Assembly: GCA_011322445.1 (NCBI GenBank)
Contig: DRMV01000018.1
Location: 1 to 54,508 of the forward strand
Direction: 5' to 3'
Length of the DNA stretch: 54,508 nucleotides
Source of the DNA: Chloroflexota bacterium
Lineage (GTDB): Bacteria; Chloroflexota; Anaerolineae; Anaerolineales; DRMV01
This document shows, piece after piece, positions 27,637-35,633 of the stretch (positions are counted from its first letter, which is position 1; the number at the start of each line of letters is the position of its first letter). Under the pieces are notes generated by a model. That model saw nothing but the letters and a program-made list of their open reading frames with translations. It was not told the origin of the DNA and searched no databases. Made by a program: the position numbers and the translations under genes.

Positions 27637-29087
27637 AAGCCTTCTTCCCTTTTAGGCGTAATCAGGGCGCGGGTGCCAAATTTGATGGCCTTCTCACCTG
27701 CTTCCGAGAGGGTGTGGGTCATGCGAAGCGATTCTATCTCTTTTTGAACCGTGCGAGCGAGCCGCGGTTGCCCGGCCATCAAAAGACGGCTTGCCAGGCG
27801 CTCAAGGCGGCGCGTGGCCCGGTCAACCTGGCCGCTTTTGGCTTCGGCGCGGGCTTTTTCTTGCAACCGGTAGAGGGTGAGCCTGCCCATGGCTTCGACC
27901 AACGCCGCTGGCGGGCTGGTCAGGTCAGCCTCGTCGCGCAGGGGCAAAGCCATACGGAAAGGCCGCTCCCACGGGGCAGCATGGCCGTTCAAGAGGCGGG
28001 CTCGCAATTGCCCCGTCACGATGCCGTGCGTTTCGGCTTGCAGGTCTTGCGGCTGCACCAGCAGTTCCAGCAGCACCTCCAGTTTGCCTTCGCGCGGCAC
28101 GTACCCCCACACCATGGGCGTTTGCAGGGTGAGGGGCGCGGGGATAGGTGTCAGGCGAAACGCGTATTGCAATTCTACCCCTGCCCCCAGTTGAAAGTCC
28201 AGCCTCACCTGCTCGGCAAAGCGGTCGCCCATGCCGTGGAAATGGGCTTCCAAAAAGGCTTCGATGTCGCGGGTGGAAGTCACCAAATGGGCGCTTCCGC
28301 CGGTAATGGCCGTGAGTTTATCCAAAAAGGCGTCGTTCCACTTGCTGCCAAGCCCCAAGCCGCTGATGACAATGCCGCGCTGCCGCGCCTGTTCGGCCAG
28401 GCGATAGCATTTTTCCTCATCGCCATAAGTGTGGCCGTCGGTGATGAGCACGATGTCGTTGAGGTAGTCGGACGAATAGAAACGCCCCACCTGCCGGTAG
28501 GCCGCCTGCAGCCCGCGAAAGATTTCAGTGCCGCCAAAAGCGTCAATGGCCGCGATCTGCTGCCTGAGGAAATCCTTTTGCTGGCCGCGCGTGGCCGGGA
28601 TGACCACTTCGGCGCGGTCGTTGAAAGTGACCACCGAGAAAATGTCGTCGTCACGCAGTTCGTCAATGAGCAACCCGGCAGCCCGCTTGACCGCCGCCAA
28701 CCGAGCGCCCCCCATCGAGGTCGAGCGGTCCAACACCAGGCACATATTCAACGACGGTCGCCGCTTTTGCTGCAAAGCAGCAGCCGAAGGGCGCAGAGTC
28801 ACCAGGGCATATACCAGTTGGGGCTCGTTGACCCGCAGCAGGCTGGCCCGGCTGGTGCTGAGGTGCACCAGCAACGGCTCCGGGGGCAGGGTGGCATCAT
28901 ATTCAGCCCGTTTCAGGCTGTCCGAAAGCACTTCATAGGCTTCCTGCACACGCAGGAAGATTTCGTGCGCCTGGGGGTCGGGGGCTACATCGGGGTGGTA
29001 GCGCCGCACCAGCGCAAGATAGGCTTTCTTAATCTCTTGCGGTGTGGCGTCTCGCGGCACGCCCAGGATCTGGTAATAGTCCTGCAT
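27633..29087 (-). CDS. DnaJ-domain / von Willebrand factor A fusion protein
   Basis: The 484-residue product starts with a complete J domain (about residues 1-65, [20 protein letters not shown], with the HPD tripeptide in [11 protein letters not shown]), which would stimulate an Hsp70 ATPase. A VWA domain follows at about 110-290, with an intact metal-ion-dependent adhesion site DRSTS and [13 protein letters not shown] beta-rich region and a helical tail rich in Arg complete it. VWA domains bind protein partners through a divalent metal. GGAGG precedes ATG 29087, and PP2C ends 12 bases upstream. The fusion suggests chaperone recruitment to a phosphorylation-controlled complex; that role is inferred. 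Confidence 0.9.
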   Translation of the reverse strand: MQDYYQILGVPRDATPQEIKKAYLALVRRYHPDVAPDPQAHEIFLRVQEAYEVLSDSLKRAEYDATLPPEPLLVHLSTSRASLLRVNEPQLVYALVTLRPSAAALQQKRRPSLNMCLVLDRSTSMGGARLAAVKRAAGLLIDELRDDDIFSVVTFNDRAEVVIPATRGQQKDFLRQQIAAIDAFGGTEIFRGLQAAYRQVGRFYSSDYLNDIVLITDGHTYGDEEKCYRLAEQARQRGIVISGLGLGSKWNDAFLDKLTAITGGSAHLVTSTRDIEAFLEAHFHGMGDRFAEQVRLDFQLGAGVELQYAFRLTPIPAPLTLQTPMVWGYVPREGKLEVLLELLVQPQDLQAETHGIVTGQLRARLLNGHAAPWERPFRMALPLRDEADLTSPPAALVEAMGRLTLYRLQEKARAEAKSGQVDRATRRLERLASRLLMAGQPRLARTVQKEIESLRMTHTLSEAGEKAIKFGTRALITPKREEGL

Positions 29088-29099
29088 CGGTGCCTCCCC

Positions 29100-30137
29100 C
29101 TACTTGCGTGGGAATTGGACCAGGATGACGGAAATGTTATCCGGTCCGCCACCCGCGTTGGCCGCCTTGACCAGTTCCTGACACGCCACGGCAGGGGAAG
29201 GCGCAGAAACGACAATCTGGAACAGGTCCTCTTCCGAAACCACGCCCCACAGGCCATCGGAGCACAGCATCAGGAAGCCCTGGCGCGGGGCGGGGGTGAT
29301 AAACACGTCGGGGTCAAATGGCTCTGCCTGGCCCAAAGCGCGGTAAAGCACATTGCGTTGGGGGTGAATAGCCGCCTCTTCGGCTGTCAACTGCCCCAGT
29401 TCTTCCAGCCGTTTCACCAGCGAGTGGTCGCGGGTCAACACCTCCATCCGCCCATCGGGGAAAATAGCATAAGCGCGGCTATCGCCAACGTGGGCGATGG
29501 TAATTTGTTCGTTGAGCAACAAGGCCGCGGTAATCGTCGTGCCCCCGCCAGGGGCGTATTCCACCACTGCCCGGTGGGCACGGCGTACGCCCTCGCGCAT
29601 CAGATCCATCAGGGCTTCTTGCGGCACTTCGGGGTTGACTTTGAAAAGCGGGCTGTGGACCGCGTCCATCAAATACTGGGCCATCGCGCGGGCCGCGACC
29701 TCGGAAGCCACCTCGCCGTGCTGGTGCCCTCCCATGCCATCGGCAACAACAAACAACCCAAAAAGGTGATCGCGCCCATTGGCGCTGAGGTTAGAAACCG
29801 TCGCGTAGAGCGCATCTTCGTTGTGCTCTCGCTGCAAGCCGGTGGAATACCCCAGGCCGACGTTCACCTGGTCGGGGCGCAACGGCACGCCCACGGTTTC
29901 CAGCAGGCTTTCCACTTCACCCTCTTCCAGGGGGCGGGTGCTGGCAACACCCGCGGCAGCATGGAGTTCCTCGCGAGGGATGGGCCGCGTAGCCTGCTCC
30001 GCTTCGGCTGGCGGGTTCTGCGGGCCGGGCTGCGGGGTGTGTTCCTCGGTTTGAGGGGGTGACGAGGGCTGCAGCCCCTGGTCGGCCTCCGGCGGCGATA
30101 GCCATTCACGAAGTCGCTCTACAAACGGCAATTTCAT
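29100..30137 (-). CDS. PP2C-family Ser/Thr protein phosphatase
   Basis: This phosphatase removes phosphate from Ser and Thr and would oppose the two kinases in this region. The catalytic domain (about residues 88-343) has the metal-binding motifs REHNEDA, VVADGMGG, LCSDGLWGVV and GGGPDNISVI, all intact. The first 85 residues are a Pro, Glu and Gln-rich disordered tail with several Thr, which might be phosphorylated and bound by the FHA protein; that part is inference. AAGGAG precedes ATG 30137. It lies between a lipoprotein gene and the DnaJ-VWA gene. Confidence 0.95.
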   Translation of the reverse strand: MKLPFVERLREWLSPPEADQGLQPSSPPQTEEHTPQPGPQNPPAEAEQATRPIPREELHAAAGVASTRPLEEGEVESLLETVGVPLRPDQVNVGLGYSTGLQREHNEDALYATVSNLSANGRDHLFGLFVVADGMGGHQHGEVASEVAARAMAQYLMDAVHSPLFKVNPEVPQEALMDLMREGVRRAHRAVVEYAPGGGTTITAALLLNEQITIAHVGDSRAYAIFPDGRMEVLTRDHSLVKRLEELGQLTAEEAAIHPQRNVLYRALGQAEPFDPDVFITPAPRQGFLMLCSDGLWGVVSEEDLFQIVVSAPSPAVACQELVKAANAGGGPDNISVILVQFPRK

Positions 30138-30182
30138 AAAATGCTCCTTCTTGGCCGTGCTTTTGGCCTGTGCCCACTGTGG

Positions 30183-30731
30183 CTATCGGTGCACGGTGTT
30201 GTTCCCCTGCATGCAATAATCGGCCCATGCCACCGGAATGTGGAGGGCGTTGACGCGCTCACAGGGGGGCACACCCTGGCCGACGTAGGCGATCATCCAC
30301 AGGCCTTCCACCTTGGCGGCAAACCACGCGGCACCCATCGTCTCGCCAACCCTCTTGACACCGCCACGTGCGAAGCCGTCGGGGCGAATTTCACCAATGC
30401 TCATATCTACCTGGGAAGGCGGCCAGGCGAGGTAAGCCGCGAGGGCGTTGCGCAGGGCGGTGGCATCGTCGGGCGTTGGAGTCGGCGCTGGCGTAGGGGG
30501 CTGGGCCGTAGGAGCGGATGCCGTAGCCTGCCAGCCGGCAATTTGCGTGCTTTGAGCAGCAATGGTGGCCGGATAGTCGGGCGTCGGCGCCTGGTGAGTG
30601 AGTGCTGCCAGTTGCGTGGCAACAGCGGCCTGCACAGTAGCCTGCGTATTGGGCGTAGGCGATGCGCCGCCGCACGCGGCCAATCCCAGACTTCCTACAA
30701 ACATCAAGAAGAACACAGCATATCGTTTCAT
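30183..30731 (-). CDS. Lipoprotein of unknown function in the phospho-signalling operon
   Basis: The 182-residue product has a short signal and lipobox LAAC (Cys near residue 20), so it should be lipid-anchored outside the membrane. A long linker rich in Ala, Thr, Gln and Pro (about 25-95) leads to a small C-terminal domain with four aromatic residues in GAAWFAAKVEGLWMIAYVG and two Cys (CERVNA, DYCMQG) that could form a disulfide. No family is recognised. GAGGAG precedes ATG 30731. As the only exported product of the operon it could be an external sensor or an unrelated envelope protein. Confidence 0.85.
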   Translation of the reverse strand: MKRYAVFFLMFVGSLGLAACGGASPTPNTQATVQAAVATQLAALTHQAPTPDYPATIAAQSTQIAGWQATASAPTAQPPTPAPTPTPDDATALRNALAAYLAWPPSQVDMSIGEIRPDGFARGGVKRVGETMGAAWFAAKVEGLWMIAYVGQGVPPCERVNALHIPVAWADYCMQGNNTVHR

Positions 30732-30770
30732 CTTTTTCTCCTCATGAAGGAGGCTTGAAGCGCCCAGGCC

Positions 30771-32741
30771 TCAAGCAATCACCAAAGCGTAAAGACGGTG
30801 GTCGGTCGAGCCAAAATAAAGGACGTTGTTATAAATCACGCCCCCCCCGATGACCGGGCCATCGGTGGGGAATTTCCAGCGCAAGCGACCATTGTGCAGA
30901 TCCAGCGCATACATATTGCCATCGGCTGAGCCGATGTAAACCACATCTTGATAAATCACCGGCGAGCCGGGCACCTGGTGCTCGGTTTTGAAACGCCACA
31001 ATTCGCGCCCGCGTTCGCCATCGATGCAATACACATGCCCGTCGGCCGAGCCAACCACCACATAGCGATCCTCGACCGCGGGGGAAGAGACCGTCCCCTT
31101 GCCCATGCGGTAGCGCCACAACACCCAGCCGCTTTCCGCATCCAGCGCGTGGAGCACCCCGCTGAGGTCAGCAAAGTAGGCGGTTTTGGCAATCACCGTG
31201 GGCGAGGCCGTGATGCTGCGCTTGGCGCGGTAGCGCCACAGCAGTTTGCCGCGGAAATCAAGCGCGTAAAACTCGCCGGCCTCGTTGCCAAAATAGACAT
31301 GCTGCTCACCCAACGCCGGGGTAGAGCGAATAGGCGCGCCGGATTCGAAAGCCCACACGCGCCGCCCGCTGCTGGCATGCACCACGTGCAGGCGGCCATC
31401 GTCAGCCCCAAAGAAAAGATACCCCTCCGACATGCGCGCCGAGGAATAAATAGGGCTTTGCGTGCCATACGTCCATGCCTGGCGGCCATAGGCGCGCACC
31501 ACGGCATAGAATTTGCCGTCGCGTGAGCCGAAGTAAAGGTGCTTTTTGTCGGCCAGGGGGCGGGTCACCACCCCATCGTGAGTGGGGAACTTCCACAGCA
31601 TTTCGCCATCGCTGGCCCGCAAGGCATACACGTTGGTGTCGTAAGAGCCGATATACACCACGCCATCGTGGAAAAGCGGCGTGCCGCGAATTTCGTCTTC
31701 CGCTTCGAAAACCCAGATGGGCTTAATGTCGCCCTGCCCCACCAACCCGGCCGTCATGCTATGCGTTTCGCCTTTGAGACTGGCGCTCAGCAGCGAGAGC
31801 GTTCCAGTCTTGCGGGCCACGGCCAGCAAAGCGGCTTTCATCTCCATCGCGCTTTGGAAGCGTTTCTCAGGGCTGTACTCCACTGCCCGCTGAATCACAG
31901 CCTCAAACTCGGGGGAAACACTGGGGTTGATGCTGCGCACTGGCCGCTCGTGGAACGAAAACGGCGGCTCAGAGCGCGGGTCGCGCCGCGTCAGCAGATG
32001 GTGCAGCGTCGCGCCCAGGGCGTAAATATCCACCAGGGGCGTGGCCTCGCCGCGATATTGTTCCGGCGGGGCATAGCCTTCGGTGCCAATCATCGTGCCT
32101 TTCTGCCCGGCCTGGAACAATTTGGCAATGCCAAAATCTACCACCATCAGTTTGCCCGACGCCGTCAGCATGACGTTGGAAGGCTTCATATCGCGGAAAA
32201 TGACAGGCGTCGGCTGGCGGGTGTGAAGGTAATGGAGAACGTCGCACAGTTCAATGGCCCAGGCCAACACCTGCTCTTCAGGCAGGAAGCCCTCGGTGCT
32301 GTTGAGCACGTCTTCCAGGTCACGGCCGTTGATGAATTCCAGCACCAGGTAGGCCCGCGCATTGTGGGTAAAATAATCGTAAATGTGGGGAATCGCAGGA
32401 TGGCTCAAACTGGCAATGATGTGGGCTTCCCGCTCGAAGTTGCGGAACATGGTTTCGCGGGTAGCCGGGTCGTTGGTCTGAATGTGCATTTCCTTGACCG
32501 CCACCAGTTTGACGATGTTGGGGAAATGCAGATCGCGCGCCCGGTAGACCGCGCTCATACCGCCCACACCGACAACTTCTTGAATTAAATAACGGTCGGC
32601 CAGCGCCATGCCTGGGGTCAGGCGATGCCCTGTTTCCGGTGGGGTTTCGGTTTCCAGTTTCTGGGTAATGCGCCGGGTTTCCAGTTTGTACCTCCTGATC
32701 AGGCGTGCGGCTTCCCTCCCTCGTGAAAACAGCCTTTGCAC
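30771..32741 (-). CDS. Ser/Thr protein kinase with C-terminal PQQ-type beta-propeller
   Basis: Residues about 50-320 are a Hanks-type kinase: Gly loop VVGVGGMSAVY, Lys in AVKEM, activation end GYAPPEQY. The catalytic loop reads FRDMKPSN, Phe replacing the usual His, with Asp, Lys and Asn kept. From about residue 341 eight repeats of the type W-x-F/Y ... G...DG..YALD form a PQQ/outer-membrane-YfgL-like propeller. No membrane helix lies between the two parts, so the propeller is probably cytoplasmic, unlike PknB-type receptor kinases. The assumed start is GTG 32741. AGGAGG occurs inside the frame near residue 17 with only a CTG suitably placed after it, so the start is uncertain. It is first in a seven-gene operon. 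Confidence 0.92.
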   Translation of the reverse strand: MQRLFSRGREAARLIRRYKLETRRITQKLETETPPETGHRLTPGMALADRYLIQEVVGVGGMSAVYRARDLHFPNIVKLVAVKEMHIQTNDPATRETMFRNFEREAHIIASLSHPAIPHIYDYFTHNARAYLVLEFINGRDLEDVLNSTEGFLPEEQVLAWAIELCDVLHYLHTRQPTPVIFRDMKPSNVMLTASGKLMVVDFGIAKLFQAGQKGTMIGTEGYAPPEQYRGEATPLVDIYALGATLHHLLTRRDPRSEPPFSFHERPVRSINPSVSPEFEAVIQRAVEYSPEKRFQSAMEMKAALLAVARKTGTLSLLSASLKGETHSMTAGLVGQGDIKPIWVFEAEDEIRGTPLFHDGVVYIGSYDTNVYALRASDGEMLWKFPTHDGVVTRPLADKKHLYFGSRDGKFYAVVRAYGRQAWTYGTQSPIYSSARMSEGYLFFGADDGRLHVVHASSGRRVWAFESGAPIRSTPALGEQHVYFGNEAGEFYALDFRGKLLWRYRAKRSITASPTVIAKTAYFADLSGVLHALDAESGWVLWRYRMGKGTVSSPAVEDRYVVVGSADGHVYCIDGERGRELWRFKTEHQVPGSPVIYQDVVYIGSADGNMYALDLHNGRLRWKFPTDGPVIGGGVIYNNVLYFGSTDHRLYALVIA

Positions 32742-32760
32742 GCTGAATCACGGTAAGGTT

Positions 32761-32789
32761 ATTATAGCCGCTTGCTGGAGGTTTTGCAA
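32761..32789 (-). promoter_or_regulatory. Sigma70-type promoter of the phospho-signalling operon
   Basis: On the minus strand TTGCAA (plus 32784-32789) and a perfect TATAAT (plus 32761-32766) are 17 bases apart. The predicted start lies only about 12 bases before GTG 32741, which leaves almost no leader. Confidence 0.7.
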
Positions 32790-32799
32790 ACTTTGCAAA
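32783..32799. promoter_or_regulatory. Tandem TTTGCAAA palindromes between divergent promoters
   Basis: Two perfect 8-base palindromes, 32783-32790 and 32792-32799, are nine bases apart. The first overlaps the -35 of the signalling operon and the second touches the -35 of the acyl-CoA synthetase promoter. The position suits a regulator that controls both genes; no regulator is identified. Confidence 0.5.
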
Positions 32800-32800
32800 G

Positions 32801-32829
32801 TTGACTTTTCCTTCCTCTCATCCTATACT
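32801..32829 (+). promoter_or_regulatory. Sigma70-type promoter of the acyl-CoA synthetase gene
   Basis: TTGACT at 32801-32806 and TATACT at 32824-32829 are 17 bases apart, about 74 bases before ATG 32903. Confidence 0.78.
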
Positions 32830-32902
32830 TACTCGCGGATGGATGGACATGCCGCGCGCTGGCACGGCTGATTTCCCTTTGATGGATGGAGGAGGTACAC
32901 CG

Positions 32903-34615
32903 ATGGAAAACCGCCCCTGGTTCCGGCATTATGATGAGGGGGTGCCGTTCCACATTGATTATCCCCCTGTGCCGCTGTTCCACTTCCTGGAAGAGGACGC
33001 CCGGAAATACCCCAACCGCCCGGCTACGATTTTCAAGGGAGCGAAAATCACTTACCGGGAACTCAACGACCTGACCGACCGCCTTGCAGCGGGCCTCTAC
33101 GACCTTGGCATTCGCAAGGGCGACCGCGTCGGTCTGTTCATGCCCAACACGCCCCAGTTTGTGATGGCTTACTTCGCCATCCTCAAAGTGGGTGGGGTGG
33201 TCGTTGCCACCAACCCACTCTACAGCCCCCGCGAAATCGAGCATCAGCTCAACGACGCGGGCGTAGAGTACATGGTGGTCATGAGCAACTACTACGAGCG
33301 CATCAAAGAGGTGCAACCCAAGACCCAACTGAAGCGGCTGGTCGTCACCAACCTCAAAGAAACCTTGCCGCCGGTTCTCCGCTTCCTCTTTACCCTCACC
33401 CAAGAGAAAAAGGGCGGCTTTCGCGTCACCTTGCGCGACAACGACGTGTGGATGCAGGATCTCATTGCCGCTCACCAGCCTGCCGACCGCCCCAAAGTCG
33501 CCGTAGGGCCGGAAGACGTCGCGCTCTTCCAATACACCGGCGGCACGACCGGGCTTTCCAAAGGCGCGGTGGCGCTGCACCGCAATCTGGTAGCCAACAC
33601 TCTGCAAATCAAAAACTGGGTGCCCAACCTCGAAGAGGGCAACGAAGTCGTGCTGATGGCCATCCCGCTCTTCCACGTTTACGGCATGGTCTCCGGCATG
33701 TTGTTCGGCATTGCCTCCGGCGCCACGCTGGTCATGGTGCCCGACCCGCGCAATTTGAAAGATGTTTTGGGCAACATCCAGAAATACCACGCCTCGATTT
33801 TCCCCGGGGTACCCACCCTCTACAACGCCATCAACAACTACCCCGAGGTGGTGGCTGGCAAATACGACCTGAGCAGCATCAAAGTCTGCATCTCCGGCTC
33901 GGCCCCGCTGATGCGGGAAACCAAAGAGAAATTCGAAGCCCTCACCGGCGGTAAAGTCTTCGAGGGCTATGGCCTCTCGGAAGCCCCCACCGCCACCCAC
34001 TGCAACCCTGTGCTGGGCGAAAACCGCACCGGCTCCATCGGCCTGCCACTGCCCGATGTGGATGCCAAAATCATCAGCCTGGACGACGGCAAAACCGAAC
34101 TGCCAACCGGCGAGGTGGGCGAATTAGTCATCCACGGCCCGCAGGTGATGAAGGGCTACCATAACATGCCCACCGAAACCGCCAACGTGCTGCGCCAGTG
34201 GGAAGACGGCCAGGTCTGGCTCTTCACCGGCGACATTGCCTACATGGATGAAGACGGCTATTTCTACATCGTCGACCGCAAGAAAGAGGTTATCAAGCCC
34301 GGCGGTTACCAGGTGTGGCCGCGAGAAGTGGAAGAAGTCATCGCCGCCCACCCCGACGTGCTGGAAGTCGCCGTGGCCGGCATTCCCGACCCCTACCGCG
34401 GGGAAACCGTGAAAGCGTGGATTGTCCCCAAGCCCGGCAAGAGCCTCACAGCCGAGGAAATCAAAACCTGGTGCCGCGACCGGCTGGCAAAATTCAAGGT
34501 GCCCACCCACGTGGAATTCCGCAACGAACTGCCGAAAACCACTGTGGGCAAGATTTTGCGGCGCGAACTGGTGCGCCAGCACCTGGAAGCCGAGCAGCAG
34601 GAGAAAAACGGCTGA
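32903..34615 (+). CDS. Long-chain fatty-acid--CoA ligase (FadD-like)
   Basis: The enzyme activates a fatty acid with ATP to an acyl-adenylate and then to acyl-CoA. The 570-residue protein has the adenylate-forming motifs: P-loop YTGGTTGLSKGAV, GYGLSEAPT, the hinge TGDIAYMDEDGYFYIVDRKK, and the C-terminal catalytic Lys in TTVGKILRRE. The frame is open upstream to 32801, but that would put the promoter inside the gene; ATG 32903 has GGAGGAGG at 32888-32895. A terminator-like hairpin follows. Chain-length preference cannot be read from sequence. Confidence 0.94.
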   Translation: MENRPWFRHYDEGVPFHIDYPPVPLFHFLEEDARKYPNRPATIFKGAKITYRELNDLTDRLAAGLYDLGIRKGDRVGLFMPNTPQFVMAYFAILKVGGVVVATNPLYSPREIEHQLNDAGVEYMVVMSNYYERIKEVQPKTQLKRLVVTNLKETLPPVLRFLFTLTQEKKGGFRVTLRDNDVWMQDLIAAHQPADRPKVAVGPEDVALFQYTGGTTGLSKGAVALHRNLVANTLQIKNWVPNLEEGNEVVLMAIPLFHVYGMVSGMLFGIASGATLVMVPDPRNLKDVLGNIQKYHASIFPGVPTLYNAINNYPEVVAGKYDLSSIKVCISGSAPLMRETKEKFEALTGGKVFEGYGLSEAPTATHCNPVLGENRTGSIGLPLPDVDAKIISLDDGKTELPTGEVGELVIHGPQVMKGYHNMPTETANVLRQWEDGQVWLFTGDIAYMDEDGYFYIVDRKKEVIKPGGYQVWPREVEEVIAAHPDVLEVAVAGIPDPYRGETVKAWIVPKPGKSLTAEEIKTWCRDRLAKFKVPTHVEFRNELPKTTVGKILRRELVRQHLEAEQQEKNG

Positions 34616-34640
34616 TCGCCTCTCGCTTTGCCTTGACCAG

Positions 34641-34675
34641 GGAGCAGCCAACCAGGGCTGCTCCTTGCACTTTTT
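34641..34675 (+). terminator. Probable terminator after the acyl-CoA ligase gene
   Basis: A perfect 9-bp stem (34641-34649 GGAGCAGCC with 34656-34664) has a six-base loop. A five-base T run starts seven bases later, so the structure is slightly imperfect. Confidence 0.65.
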
Positions 34676-34694
34676 CCCAACGCCTGTCATTTGC

Positions 34695-34723
34695 TTGACG
34701 TAGGGGGCGGGGGGTGTTATCCT
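34695..34723 (+). promoter_or_regulatory. Promoter of the cold-shock gene
   Basis: TTGACG at 34695-34700 and TATCCT at 34718-34723 are 17 bases apart. It predicts a leader of about 90 bases before the start codon. Confidence 0.6.
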
Positions 34724-34773
34724 TGGTGCGCATCGGAGGCACGGACAACCGCAGCCAAAGAGCACTACCCAAG

Positions 34774-34804
34774 GCGGCGGCCGAGGGGCCGCTGCAAATT
34801 TTTT
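34774..34804 (+). promoter_or_regulatory. Terminator-like hairpin in the cold-shock gene leader
   Basis: GCGGCGGCC (34774-34782) pairs with GGCCGCTGC (34787-34795), one pair being G-U, around a GAGG loop. AAATTTTTT follows and the ribosome binding site AAGGAGA starts at 34807. The layout is that of a terminator placed before the gene, so attenuation or temperature-dependent control is likely. Confidence 0.6.
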
Positions 34805-34821
34805 GTAAGGAGATAGTAAGC

Positions 34822-35031
34822 ATGTCTGAACGTTACATCGGTACGGTCAAATGGTTCAATGCGACCAAGGGCTTCGGCTTTATTGGGCGCGAGGATGGCG
34901 AGGACGTTTTCGTTCACTATAGCGCCATCCAGATGGACGGCTACCGCTCCCTGGAAGAAGGCCAAAAAGTGGAATTCTCCATCGAGCAGGGCCCGAAAGG
35001 ATTGCAGGCTGCCAACGTTGTGCCTCTCTAA
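34822..35031 (+). CDS. Cold-shock protein, CspA family
   Basis: This 69-residue single-stranded nucleic-acid-binding protein melts RNA structure and helps translation or antitermination in the cold. Both RNA-binding motifs are intact: [12 protein letters not shown] (RNP1) and DVFVHYSAI (RNP2). ATG 34822 follows AAGGAGA at 34807-34813; the longer open frame would run through the leader hairpin. The gene is monocistronic, between its promoter at 34695 and the terminator at 35050. Confidence 0.96.
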   Translation: MSERYIGTVKWFNATKGFGFIGREDGEDVFVHYSAIQMDGYRSLEEGQKVEFSIEQGPKGLQAANVVPL

Positions 35032-35049
35032 ACGACGACGCACATCCCT

Positions 35050-35080
35050 CAGCCCGTCTTCGGACGGGCTGTTTCGTTTT
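35050..35080 (+). terminator. Rho-independent terminator with UUCG loop after the cold-shock gene
   Basis: CAGCCCGTC (35050-35058) pairs perfectly with 35063-35071 around a TTCG tetraloop, followed by TTTCGTTTT. Confidence 0.9.
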
Positions 35081-35232
35081 AAAGGGCATTGAAGCCAAAG
35101 CATTCCCACGACCGCACCGCAGCCCAAGCGCGCCGCTTCCTTCCTCACCACAAAACAGCCGTTTTTATGCTAAGATGAGGACACAGCACGCTGGATTCCC
35201 TGGTCTGATGATTCCTTCTCTGGAGGCGCATC

Positions 35233-35559
35233 ATGCGTAAAGAAATCCGTTCCATCAATCCCTTTTCTGCCGGCAAAGTCGGCTGCCTGTTGGGCGGGCT
35301 GCTAACCGCCATTTTTGGCTGTTTCTTCCTCTTCCTGCCCATGGTCGCCATGCCCGGCCTGCTGGCATCTGCCGCGCCAGACCAATCGAGCGCGCTGCAC
35401 ATGCTGGGCGGCGGCCTGGTAGGAGCCCTCGCGATCTACATCGCCGTCATCCTCATCGAGGCCGTGGCGATAGCCGTCGTTTGGCTCATCGGCGCTTTGA
35501 TTTACAACCTGGTGGCAAAAATTGCCGGGGGCTTAGAAATCGACCTCGACGCCGACTAA
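35233..35559 (+). CDS. Small membrane protein resembling DUF3566
   Basis: The 108-residue product has two strongly hydrophobic segments (about residues 15-45 and 60-92) and a short cytoplasmic start RKEIRSINPFSAGKVG. The second segment ends LIYNLVAKIAGGLEIDLD, which recalls the NLxAxxxGGLE ending of DUF3566-type proteins. No enzymatic residues are seen and the function is unknown. TGGAGG precedes ATG 35233. The M24 peptidase gene starts 74 bases later, with a TATAAT but no clear -35 between them (35600-35605). Confidence 0.85.
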   Translation: MRKEIRSINPFSAGKVGCLLGGLLTAIFGCFFLFLPMVAMPGLLASAAPDQSSALHMLGGGLVGALAIYIAVILIEAVAIAVVWLIGALIYNLVAKIAGGLEIDLDAD

Positions 35560-35633
35560 AAAACAGGCCTCACCGAGGGCGGCATCAGCCTGTCGGGCTT
35601 ATAATAGCAGCATCCCGTTTCCAGGAGGCACCC

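Noticed and set aside
27714-30062. 782-codon plus-strand open frame across the DnaJ-VWA and PP2C genes
   Set aside because: Both genes underneath have intact motifs, start sites and tight spacing. The antisense product shows no recognisable domain.
35600-35605. TATAAT before the M24 peptidase as a promoter
   Set aside because: No acceptable -35 or extended -10 is present, so I did not list it as a promoter.
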